This document shows positions 1 to 5,121 of a DNA stretch of 7,666 bases, one piece after another. Source of the DNA: Christensenella sp964494645 (GTDB taxonomy: Bacteria > Bacillota > Clostridia > Christensenellales > Christensenellaceae); NCBI GenBank assembly GCA_964494645.1, contig CAZBSH010000077.1:1-7666 (forward strand). The letters are read 5' to 3'. The position numbers were made by a program, and so were the translations under genes. How positions within the stretch are numbered: position 1 is the stretch's first letter; each line of letters opens with the position of its first letter. Under the pieces are notes generated by a model. The model was given only the letters and a program-made list of their open reading frames with translations. It searched no databases and was not told where the DNA came from.

Positions 1-49
1 TCTCAACGCGTTTGTCTCTGGGCAAGTCTATGCCAGCAATACGTGCCAT
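1..49 (-). CDS. rpsM: 30S ribosomal protein S13, N-terminal fragment (cut by window edge)
   Basis: Only the first 16 codons are present, reading MARIAGIDLPRDKRVE, which is the highly conserved N-terminus of bacterial S13. S13 sits in the head of the small subunit and contacts the P-site tRNA and the intersubunit bridges. The ATG start at 49-47 is preceded by a GGAGGTG ribosome binding site at 67-61, 11 nt upstream. In Firmicutes rpsM follows rpmJ and opens the alpha block (rpsM-rpsK-rpoA-rplQ), which would continue beyond position 1. It is separated from rpmJ by a 171-nt gap, by far the longest in this operon, which carries promoter-like and hairpin sequences. Identification rests on a short but distinctive peptide plus gene order. 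Confidence 0.96.
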   Translation of the reverse strand, partial: MARIAGIDLPRDKRVE

Positions 50-76
50 ACTTTCTTAAACACCTCCGTGAATATT

Positions 77-96
77 AAGCGGGTTCTTTCCCGCTT
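77..96 (-). promoter_or_regulatory. Hairpin in the rpsM leader, just upstream of its ribosome binding site
   Basis: A perfect 7-bp GC-rich stem (AAGCGGG / CCCGCTT) closes a 6-nt loop, AAAGAA on the mRNA strand. It ends 9 nt before the GGAGGTG of rpsM. There is no following T-run, so it does not look like an intrinsic terminator. Its position in the leader of the first alpha-operon gene suggests a translational control element or an mRNA-stabilising stem. In other bacteria the ribosomal protein S4 represses its operon by binding a structured leader; whether this stem is such a site is inference. Confidence 0.55.
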
Positions 97-124
97 CGCT
101 ACTTTTTTACAACATATGTCAACT

Positions 125-153
125 ATTTTAACATATTTTTTTAGATATATAAA
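125..153 (-). promoter_or_regulatory. Candidate sigma-70/SigA promoter for rpsM and the alpha operon
   Basis: On the minus strand an extended -10 element, TGTTAAAAT, is seen; its hexamer TAAAAT is at 130-125 and matches TATAAT at five of six positions. Exactly 17 nt upstream is a weak -35, TTTATA, at 153-148 (four of six matches to TTGACA). The surroundings are strongly AT-rich, unlike the rest of the window. Transcription would begin near position 118, giving a leader of about 70 nt that contains the hairpin at 77-96. A perfect TTGACA at 122-117 lies downstream of the -10 and has no acceptable -10 of its own. Confidence 0.45.
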
Positions 154-165
154 GCTTATACGAAA

Positions 166-186
166 CTTGCGCGCGGTGTGCGCAAA
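166..186 (-). other. GC-rich hairpin downstream of rpmJ
   Basis: On the mRNA strand TTGCGC pairs with GCGCAA across a 7-nt loop (ACACCGC), with one further T-G wobble at the base. It lies about 35 nt after the rpmJ stop and upstream of the candidate rpsM promoter. The bases after it are GTTTCGT, not a T-run, so it is at best a weak or partial terminator, or a 3'-end stabilising stem for the upstream mRNA. Confidence 0.35.
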
Positions 187-220
187 TCAGCCGCCGTACA
201 AACAGTATTGTCTTTTTGGT

Positions 221-334
221 TTAGCCTTGTCTCTGCTTATGTTTCACGTTGGAGCAGATCACCATGACTTTACCTTTTCTTCTAATGATTTTGCATTTTT
301 CGCAAATAGGTTTTACCGATGGTCTTACTTTCAT
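221..334 (-). CDS. rpmJ: 50S ribosomal protein L36, zinc-binding (C+) form
   Basis: This 37-aa gene encodes MKVRPSVKPICEKCKIIRRK at the N-terminus and ends in KHKQRQG, the standard L36 sequence and length. The zinc ligands are Cys11, Cys14, Cys27 and His32, so this is the zinc-requiring C+ form rather than the Cys-free paralogue that some bacteria induce under zinc starvation. L36 is the smallest large-subunit protein and is added late near the base of the L7/L12 stalk region. The ATG start at 334 follows an AAGGAGG site at 349-343. That site sits within a short perfect inverted repeat. rpmJ lies 53 nt after infA and 171 nt before rpsM, the usual order with unusually wide spacing. Confidence 0.97.
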   Translation of the reverse strand: MKVRPSVKPICEKCKIIRRKGKVMVICSNVKHKQRQG

Positions 335-336
335 CT

Positions 337-352
337 TATAAGCCTCCTTATA
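337..352 (-). promoter_or_regulatory. Shine-Dalgarno hairpin of rpmJ
   Basis: On the mRNA strand TATAAG and CTTATA form a perfect 6-bp stem, with the Shine-Dalgarno core GAGG as a four-base loop. The stem ends 2 nt before the rpmJ ATG. The full AAGGAGG is at 349-343, partly in the 5' arm and partly in the loop. The AU-rich stem is only marginally stable, so it may modulate initiation rather than block it. The pairing is seen directly; any regulatory role is inference. Confidence 0.45.
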
Positions 353-387
353 CTAATCATTCCATATGATACATTCCGCATAAAGCT

Positions 388-609
388 TTACGCTTTACCA
401 CGCCATGTGATCCTGCCTCTTGTGAGGTCGTAGGGTGAGAGTTCTACCGTCACTTTGTCCCCGGGCAAGATGCGGATGTAATGCATACGCAGTTTACCGG
501 AAATATGTGCCAGTACTTTGTGTCCGTTTTCAAGCTCTACTTCAAATGAAGCGTTCGGGTAGGTATCAGTGACCGTGCCTTCTACTTCGATTACGTCGCT
601 TTTAGACAA
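388..609 (-). CDS. infA: Translation initiation factor IF-1
   Basis: The 73-residue product is a single S1-type OB fold and carries the near-invariant IF1 segments VIEVEGTV, FEVELENGHKVLAHISGK, IRILPGDKVTVELSPYDL and TRGRITWR. IF1 binds the 30S A site, assists IF2 and IF3, and helps secure a correct initiation complex. The start is TTG at 609-607: it lies 5 nt after a strong GGAGGAG, no ATG or GTG is available in frame upstream, and the next in-frame ATG (Met42) is deep inside the fold. The gene begins 2 nt after the stop of the KOW gene, whose last codons form the binding site, so translational coupling is likely. The C-terminus RGKA is slightly longer than the common RFK ending. Confidence 0.98.
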   Translation of the reverse strand: MSKSDVIEVEGTVTDTYPNASFEVELENGHKVLAHISGKLRMHYIRILPGDKVTVELSPYDLTRGRITWRGKA

Positions 610-611
610 AT

Positions 612-899
612 TTACTCCTCCTTCTGTGGCTTAAGCGCACTGATCAGCGCGCTTCTTAGCTCCGCGTCAAACACTTTTTTCTCCTGCTCAAGCTTTTCCT
701 TTAAATTTCCCAGAAAAAACGGAGTGGCTTCTACGTGCTTACACTTCTTTCTCTTTGGCTTACTCAATTTTCTTAGCGTACCGTTCGCGACTTCCACATA
801 CCGGTCGTCGAGCACTGCCGTTACCATGAACGCCATGCCCGCATCCCTTCCGGCCTTTGAAACGACGATACGTCCAACTTCTACAGGGTAATTACTCAA
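612..899 (-). CDS. KOW-domain RNA-binding protein of the L14e/L6e/L27e type (YbzG-like)
   Basis: This 95-aa protein starts with a KOW motif in an SH3-like barrel (about residues 6-40: VEVGRIVVSKAGRDAGMAFM, then an acidic turn and VEVANGTLRKL). A lysine/arginine-rich patch follows (44-54, KLSKPKRKKCK), then a charged, probably helical tail (66-92). This architecture and the map-KOW-infA position match the small Firmicutes protein annotated as L14E/L6E/L27E-like, YbzG in Bacillus subtilis. RNA or ribosome binding is expected from the fold, but I know of no established function. The start is TTG at 899, 7 nt after AAGGA; no ATG/GTG lies in frame between it and the map stop, and the first internal ATG (Met22) would cut the KOW motif. 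It begins 18 nt after map and ends 2 nt before infA. Confidence 0.9.
   Translation of the reverse strand: MSNYPVEVGRIVVSKAGRDAGMAFMVTAVLDDRYVEVANGTLRKLSKPKRKKCKHVEATPFFLGNLKEKLEQEKKVFDAELRSALISALKPQKEE
615..621 (-). promoter_or_regulatory. Ribosome binding site fixing the TTG start of infA
   Basis: GGAGGAG on the minus strand lies 5 nt before the TTG at 609. It is formed by the last codons of the upstream KOW gene (Lys-Glu-Glu, then the stop). It is the only strong site nearby and supports TTG as the true initiation codon. Confidence 0.8.
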
Positions 900-906
900 T
901 GCTTTT

Positions 907-911
907 TCCTT
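907..911 (-). promoter_or_regulatory. Ribosome binding site for the TTG start of the KOW gene
   Basis: AAGGA on the minus strand lies 7 nt before the TTG at 899 and within the 18-nt gap after map. It is weaker than the AGGAGG sites used by most genes here. It is the only candidate that leaves the KOW motif whole. Confidence 0.6.
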
Positions 912-917
912 GTTCCC

Positions 918-1667
918 TTACGGCGCTGTCAAAAGCTCGGGACCGTTTTCGGTGATCGCAACCGTGTTTTCGTAATGCGCCGACAAGCTTCCATCCGCCG
1001 TTTTAACGAGCCATCCGTCGTCCATCCAGCGAACATTGTCTGTTCCTAAGGTCACCATCGGTTCAATCGCGAAAACCATACCCGATCTCAACCTTGGGTT
1101 AGCGCCCTTAAACGAGAAATTCGGGATATCCGGCGCTTCATGCATATTTTTGCCGATCCCGTGCCCCACGAGTTCCTTGACCACGCCCATCCTGTGCGCG
1201 CGGATCACCTGCTCGATGCTGGAGCTGATATCGTTTAAGCGGTTGCCTGCGCAGGCTTTGTTCATGCCTGCATAAAAGCTCTCCCGCGTCACCTTTATCA
1301 GGTGCTCTGCTTCCTTCGAGATTTCCCCGACACCCACTGTACGTGCCATATCGGACTGCCATCCCGCGAGAACCGCCCCCATGTCGATGCTTAAAATGTC
1401 ACCGTCCTGAAGGACTTCCTTATCCGAGGGGATACCATGCACAACTCCGTCGTTTAGCGAACTGCATATGCTCCCCGGGAAACCATTATATCCCTTAAAC
1501 GAAGGCACCGCCCCCGCGTCGGTGATGTATTGCTCCGCGATGCGATCAAGCTCTTTTGTAGTGACCCCCGGCTTCACATGCTTTAATAATTCTTCCATGC
1601 ATGCATAAAGCAGCCGTCCGGACTCACGCATCAGAGCGATCTCATGCGCCGTTTTAATATTGATCAT
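918..1667 (-). CDS. map: Type I methionine aminopeptidase
   Basis: The 249-aa enzyme removes the N-terminal Met from nascent proteins when the second residue is small. All five metal ligands of the pita-bread fold are present: Asp95 (in SIDMG), Asp106 (in SDMART), His169 (in GHGIG), Glu202 (in AIEPM) and Glu233 (in HYENT). The catalytic His77 is in GVVHG. There is no N-terminal zinc-finger or SH3 extension, so it is the short bacterial type Ia form. The ATG start at 1667 overlaps the adk stop in an ATGA arrangement (1664-1667). Only a poorly spaced AAAAGG precedes it, so translation probably depends on ribosomes finishing adk. Linking map to secY and ribosomal genes matches its co-translational role. 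Confidence 0.98.
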   Translation of the reverse strand: MINIKTAHEIALMRESGRLLYACMEELLKHVKPGVTTKELDRIAEQYITDAGAVPSFKGYNGFPGSICSSLNDGVVHGIPSDKEVLQDGDILSIDMGAVLAGWQSDMARTVGVGEISKEAEHLIKVTRESFYAGMNKACAGNRLNDISSSIEQVIRAHRMGVVKELVGHGIGKNMHEAPDIPNFSFKGANPRLRSGMVFAIEPMVTLGTDNVRWMDDGWLVKTADGSLSAHYENTVAITENGPELLTAP

Positions 1668-2287
1668 ACCTTTTTCAGTATCTCGATGATGTATGACGCC
1701 TCTTCTTCGATAGGCATTGTTGCGTCTACGTTGCTGACCAGTCCGCGCTGCGCATAAAAATCGATAAGCGGCTGCGTCTGCTCTTCATAAACACGAAAAC
1801 GCTCACGTACTGTCTGTTCGTTATCATCCGGACGTGTGATCAGCTTTCCGCCGCATTTGCTGCAATCACTTGCCGTATGCGTCTTTATACTGTATACGCC
1901 ACCGCACTGCTCACACACGCGACGCGCGATCACCCTGTCAACAATCACCTGCACATCAACTTCTAAGTTGATGACCGCATCGATCGCCGTAAGAGAATCC
2001 AACGCCTCTGCCTGTGCAACTGTACGTGGAAAGCCATCCAACAGCACACCGCCTTTTGCATCATCCTGACGAAAACGCTCTCCCATCATATCGATGATCA
2101 CGCTATCCGGCACCAGCGCGCCCTTGTCGATATACGACTTTGCCAGACTACCCAATTCACTGCCCGCTTTGATTTCCGCGCGCAGAATATCCCCTGTGGA
2201 GATATGCGCCAGATTCATTGCTTTGCTTACACGCTCCGCCATCGTGCCTTTGCCCGATCCGGGAGGTCCCAAGAATATAATATTCAT
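1664..2287 (-). CDS. adk: Adenylate kinase, four-cysteine LID form
   Basis: The 207-aa cytoplasmic enzyme interconverts ATP + AMP with 2 ADP. Visible elements are the P-loop GPPGSGKGT (7-15), the AMP-binding ISTGDILR (29-36), the DGFPRT motif (84-89) and RPDDNEQTVRERF (152-164) after the LID. The LID carries two CxxC pairs (Cys125/Cys128 and Cys142/Cys145), the structural zinc site typical of Gram-positive Adk. Only 13 residues separate the pairs, a little fewer than the 16 I recall for Bacillus-type enzymes, so the LID loop looks shortened, which also accounts for part of the below-usual total length. The ATG at 2287 follows the secY stop by 15 nt, and an AAGGAGA site overlaps that stop codon. 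Its 3' end overlaps map by 4 nt. Confidence 0.98.
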   Translation of the reverse strand: MNIIFLGPPGSGKGTMAERVSKAMNLAHISTGDILRAEIKAGSELGSLAKSYIDKGALVPDSVIIDMMGERFRQDDAKGGVLLDGFPRTVAQAEALDSLTAIDAVINLEVDVQVIVDRVIARRVCEQCGGVYSIKTHTASDCSKCGGKLITRPDDNEQTVRERFRVYEEQTQPLIDFYAQRGLVSNVDATMPIEEEASYIIEILKKV

Positions 2288-2307
2288 ACTAAGTTACTCT
2301 CCTTAGT
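2288..2307 (-). promoter_or_regulatory. Hairpin in the secY-adk junction holding the adk ribosome binding site
   Basis: On the mRNA strand ACTAAG (2307-2302) pairs perfectly with CTTAGT (2293-2288) over an 8-nt loop, GAGAGTAA. The secY stop codon TAA is in the 5' arm, the adk Shine-Dalgarno AAGGAGA spans arm and loop, and the 3' arm abuts the adk ATG directly. Ribosomes ending secY would melt it, so it could couple adk to secY translation. The repeat is seen directly; the function is inference. Confidence 0.4.
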
Positions 2308-3559
2308 TCAGGAATCCTTTGTAGTGCCTCATCATCATCTGCGACTCTAATTGCTTGGTTGTCTCCAGCGCTACACTGACCATAATCAGCACGCTGGTTG
2401 CGCCAAACACGCTCGCCACACCCGTCATAAACGTAAAGAACGTCGGAACCGCAGCAACGATCGCAAGGAATATCGCGCCAAAAAGCGTAATCCTCGACAA
2501 GATCTTAGCCAGATAATCAGACGTAGGCTTACCCGGTCTGATCCCCGGAATAAATCCGCCGTTTTGTTGCAGGTTCTTTGATACGTCCACCGGATTAAAG
2601 GCAATCTGTGAATAGAAGTACGAGAAGAACAAAATCAACAGAGCATACACGATGCCATACAGAATCGTCCCCGGTCCTGCCCATTCCTGATACCATGCAT
2701 AAAATCCACTCTCCGGCCAAAACTGACCGATCATACCCGGAAGCATGAGGATCGTGATCGCAAAGATCAGCGGCATAACACCGCTCTGGTTGACCTTCAT
2801 CGGGATATGTGTGCTCTGTCCGCCGTACATCTTGCGTCCAACCACACGCTTAGCATACTGCACCGGGATACGGCGTTCGCCGAGATCCACAAATGTAATG
2901 CCAAGAACAATGAGAAAAGCAAGACCGATTACCAGAACAAAAATCCAGAAATTGATACTGCCGTTGCCAACCCCTTCAAGCATTGTCCTGAGCATTCCCG
3001 GCACACCGGACACGATGGAGATAAAGATCAGCAACGAGATACCGTTGCCGATTCCCTTTTCCGTAATACGTTCGCCGATCCACATAATGAGCGCCGTTCC
3101 TGCCGTCAGACAGAGTACGATCGTAATATACGTGAAAGGCTGTGTGTTTTCTACCGCCTGCGCACCAAGACCGAGCATGATGCCGATCGCTTGTACCAGA
3201 CCGAGAATAACGGCAAAATATCTTGTGATCGAAGCGATCTTCTTTCTGCCGTCCTCATCCTTTGCCATCCGTTCCAGCTTAGGTATCGCTACCGTCAGCA
3301 GGTTCATGATGATGGATGAGTTGATATATGGCGTAATGCCCAGCGCAAAGATTGTCATGTTCGAGAGCGAACCGCCAGAGAACAGGTTCAAAAATCCAAG
3401 CACTTCGTACTGACCGACCTGACTTTGAATGAACTCGATATTAACGCCCGGAATCGGTATAAAGGCACCGATACGGTATACGAGCAACATGAGCAGCGTA
3501 AACAATATCTTCTGCCTGATGTCCGGGATTTTCCATGCATTTGCAATGGTCTTAAACAT
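2303..3559 (-). CDS. secY: Protein translocase subunit SecY
   Basis: The 418-aa membrane protein is the channel of the Sec translocon and works with SecE, SecG, SecA and the ribosome. About ten hydrophobic helices can be seen, near residues 17-37, 70-90, 112-133, 143-162, 172-191, 203-225, 260-280, 298-318, 355-376 and 380-398. The plug and first-half signature lie around 55-85 (LGFLNLFSGGSLSNMTIFAL and following). GERITEKGIGNGIS is at 162-175. The ribosome/SecA-binding cytoplasmic loops carry ERRIPVQYAKR (228-238) and GFIPGIRPGKPT (335-346), including the key Arg341. Length is slightly below the common 430. The ATG shares one base with the rplO stop (TAATG), and its GAGGTGG site lies inside the rplO end, so the two are translationally coupled. 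Confidence 0.99.
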   Translation of the reverse strand: MFKTIANAWKIPDIRQKILFTLLMLLVYRIGAFIPIPGVNIEFIQSQVGQYEVLGFLNLFSGGSLSNMTIFALGITPYINSSIIMNLLTVAIPKLERMAKDEDGRKKIASITRYFAVILGLVQAIGIMLGLGAQAVENTQPFTYITIVLCLTAGTALIMWIGERITEKGIGNGISLLIFISIVSGVPGMLRTMLEGVGNGSINFWIFVLVIGLAFLIVLGITFVDLGERRIPVQYAKRVVGRKMYGGQSTHIPMKVNQSGVMPLIFAITILMLPGMIGQFWPESGFYAWYQEWAGPGTILYGIVYALLILFFSYFYSQIAFNPVDVSKNLQQNGGFIPGIRPGKPTSDYLAKILSRITLFGAIFLAIVAAVPTFFTFMTGVASVFGATSVLIMVSVALETTKQLESQMMMRHYKGFLN

Positions 3560-3999
3560 TATACCACCTCAATACTGCCGCCCGCAGCTGTAATCTTCTG
3601 CTCAGCCGTTTTTGTGAACTTTGCAGCCTTTACAGTTAATTTTTTCTTGAGCTCGCCGTTTCCGAGCACTTTCAGACCATGGCTTGCTTTTGAAACCAAG
3701 CCGCTGCCCAGAAGTATTTCGAAATCAACGACCGCTCCGTCGTCAAACTTATCAAGCGACGCCACATTGATTGTAGCGTACTCTTTTGCAAATATATTTG
3801 TGAACCCTCTCTTGGGCAAACGTCTTGCAAGGGGCATCTGACCGCCTTCAAATCCCGGACGAACACCGCCGCCACTACGGGATTTCTGACCTTTCTGGCC
3901 TCTCGCGGAAGTTTTGCCAACACCGGAGCCACATCCTCTACCCACTCTCTTGGACGACTTTTTAGCGCCCTCAGCAGGAGCAAGTTCATGAAGTTTCAT
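3559..3999 (-). CDS. rplO: 50S ribosomal protein L15
   Basis: The 146-aa protein has the normal L15 length and layout. A very basic, glycine-rich N-terminal extension (KRVGRGCGSGVGKTSARGQK, 17-36, followed by SRSGGGVRPGFEGGQMPLARR) threads into 23S rRNA, and a globular C-terminal half (about 70-146) carries the L15 core. L15 is an assembly protein near the peptidyl transferase region of the 50S subunit. The ATG start at 3999 follows GGAGG with an 8-nt spacer. It lies 14 nt after rpmD and overlaps secY by one base. The L30-L15-SecY order is standard for the spc operon. Confidence 0.98.
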   Translation of the reverse strand: MKLHELAPAEGAKKSSKRVGRGCGSGVGKTSARGQKGQKSRSGGGVRPGFEGGQMPLARRLPKRGFTNIFAKEYATINVASLDKFDDGAVVDFEILLGSGLVSKASHGLKVLGNGELKKKLTVKAAKFTKTAEQKITAAGGSIEVV

Positions 4000-4013
4000 A
4001 GGCTTTTCCTCCG

Positions 4014-4193
4014 TTATTTCGTCTCTTCGACCGACACAAGATGTTTGATCTTGAAGACCATACCTCTAATCGGTGCGTTATCCGGCCTCACAACTTCCTG
4101 ACCTAATTTGCGAAGACCCAGCGCCTTGACCGTATCTTTCTGGTCTTGCGCATATCCAATGGGGCTTTTTAAGAGTTTAATCTTTAAATTCAC
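4014..4193 (-). CDS. rpmD: 50S ribosomal protein L30
   Basis: The 59-aa product reads MNLKIKLLKSPIGYAQDQKD at its start and continues with the L30 hallmark TVKALGLRKLGQEVVRPDN, then PIRGMVFKIKHLVSVEE. This is the usual short bacterial L30, a small ferredoxin-like fold on the solvent side of the 50S subunit. It starts with GTG at 4193, 6 nt after GGAGGGG (4206-4200). No ATG is in frame upstream and the N-terminal KIKL strand requires this start. It sits between rpsE (15-nt gap) and rplO (14-nt gap), its regular place. Confidence 0.97.
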   Translation of the reverse strand: MNLKIKLLKSPIGYAQDQKDTVKALGLRKLGQEVVRPDNAPIRGMVFKIKHLVSVEETK

Positions 4194-4208
4194 TGTTAAC
4201 CCCTCCTA

Positions 4209-4715
4209 TTACTGAAGCTGATCAACGCTGATACCGCGCAGACGAGCTACCTGCTCTGCGCTCCGCAGTTCGCGAAGACCTTCGATTGTCGCCTTGACAC
4301 AGTTGATCGGGTTGTTGGAACCCTGCGACTTTGTACGGATATCTTTAATACCCGCGAGCTCCAGCACCGCACGCGCCGGACCACCGGCGATAACGCCCGT
4401 ACCTTCCGTAGCGGGGAGCAACAACACTCTGCCGCGACCGAATTTACCAATCACCTCGTGCGGGATCGAAGTCCCTTTCAAGGATACTGTAATCTTGTCA
4501 TGTTTTGCAGCCTGTACCGCTTTGCGGATCGCTTCCGGAATTTCAGCCGCTTTTCCCATGCCGACGCCCACATGACCGTTTTCATCTCCTACGACAACAA
4601 GTGCCGAGAAACGCATATTACGTCCACCCTTAACAGTTTTCGCAACACGGTTGATGGATACTAATCTTTCTTTTAAATCGAGAGCACCTGCATCGATTGC
4701 TTTATCTTTCTGCAA
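4209..4715 (-). CDS. rpsE: 30S ribosomal protein S5
   Basis: The 168-aa protein has the S5 double-stranded RNA-binding domain at about 14-78 (ERLVSINRVAKTVKGGRNMR, then VGDENGHVGVGMGKAAEIPE). The C-terminal domain follows (IPHEVIGKFGRGRVLLLPAT, GTGVIAGGPARAVLELAGI, SQGSNNPINCVKAT). S5 lies at the mRNA entry and affects decoding accuracy; the spectinomycin loop around VKGGR (28-32) looks wild type. The start is TTG at 4715. AAGGAGG is at 4732-4726 with a 10-nt spacer, no ATG or GTG is in frame upstream, and the first internal ATG (Met34) would remove part of the RNA-binding domain. Neighbours are rplR (18-nt gap) and rpmD (15-nt gap). Confidence 0.98.
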   Translation of the reverse strand: MQKDKAIDAGALDLKERLVSINRVAKTVKGGRNMRFSALVVVGDENGHVGVGMGKAAEIPEAIRKAVQAAKHDKITVSLKGTSIPHEVIGKFGRGRVLLLPATEGTGVIAGGPARAVLELAGIKDIRTKSQGSNNPINCVKATIEGLRELRSAEQVARLRGISVDQLQ

Positions 4716-4725
4716 TTTCTCCGTA

Positions 4726-4732
4726 CCTCCTT
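4726..4732 (-). promoter_or_regulatory. Ribosome binding site for the TTG start of rpsE
   Basis: AAGGAGG on the minus strand lies 10 nt before TTG 4715. A second GGAG sits 3 nt before the TTG, too close to be the main site. Together they support the TTG start of S5. Confidence 0.7.
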
Positions 4733-4733
4733 A

Positions 4734-5102
4734 TTAAAACTTGAGGCCGGCAGCTCTCGCGCCTTCGGCCACCTGAGCTACTCTGCCAGTATAGAGATAA
4801 CCGCCACGATCGAATACGACCTCGCTGATGCCTTTTGCGCTTGCACGCTTTGCTGCAAGTTCGCCCACCATCTTAGCGGCTTCCGCTTTCGTTGCGTCGC
4901 TCAATTTACCCTTTAATTCAGCATCCATAGAGGAAGCCGAGCAAAGTGTGTTTCCAGCAACATCATCAATAAACTGAACATAAACGTTATTTAAGCTTCT
5001 GTATACGTTCATTCTCGGACGGCTTTGAGTACCCGAAATCTTATTACGGATTCTCTGATGACGCGCTTTTCTAATTTTATTTCTATCTTTTTTACTAATC
5101 AT
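4734..5102 (-). CDS. rplR: 50S ribosomal protein L18
   Basis: The 122-aa protein has a basic N-terminus (KKDRNKIRKARHQRIRNKI, 4-22), the strand RPRMNVYRSLNNVYVQFIDD (28-47), and the C-terminal signature VVFDRGGYLYTGRV (95-108) followed by the helix VAEGARAAGLKF. L18 binds 5S rRNA and, with L5, attaches it to the central protuberance of the 50S subunit. Length is normal. The ATG at 5102 follows GGAGGG with a rather long 12-nt spacer, the longest in this operon. It lies 19 nt after rplF and 18 nt before rpsE. Confidence 0.98.
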   Translation of the reverse strand: MISKKDRNKIRKARHQRIRNKISGTQSRPRMNVYRSLNNVYVQFIDDVAGNTLCSASSMDAELKGKLSDATKAEAAKMVGELAAKRASAKGISEVVFDRGGYLYTGRVAQVAEGARAAGLKF

Positions 5103-5121
5103 AACTGCTCATCACCCTCCG

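Noticed and set aside
117..122. Perfect TTGACA (-35 consensus) on the minus strand before rpsM
   Set aside because: No sequence like TATAAT lies 16-18 nt downstream (GCGAAG-like instead). It falls where the start site of the extended -10 promoter would be, so it is probably chance.
381..390. TAAAGCTTTA palindrome across the infA stop codon
   Set aside because: A 10-bp AT-rich palindrome leaves almost no loop, has no T-run after it and is expected by chance in this AT-rich gap. It is not a credible terminator.
68..433. A 121-codon plus-strand reading frame with hydrophobic stretches across the rpmJ region
   Set aside because: It runs antisense through rpsM's leader, rpmJ and the end of infA, has no ribosome binding site and resembles no family. 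It is a shadow of the minus-strand genes.
2745..3413. A long (222-codon) plus-strand frame antisense to secY
   Set aside because: It lies wholly inside the unmistakable secY gene and its sequence is proline/isoleucine-rich antisense noise. Its start has no ribosome binding site.
5098..5114. Tiny frame (ATG then four codons and TAG) overlapping the rplR start, just after GGAGGG
   Set aside because: The spacing to the Shine-Dalgarno is too short for efficient initiation and five codons cannot be distinguished from chance.
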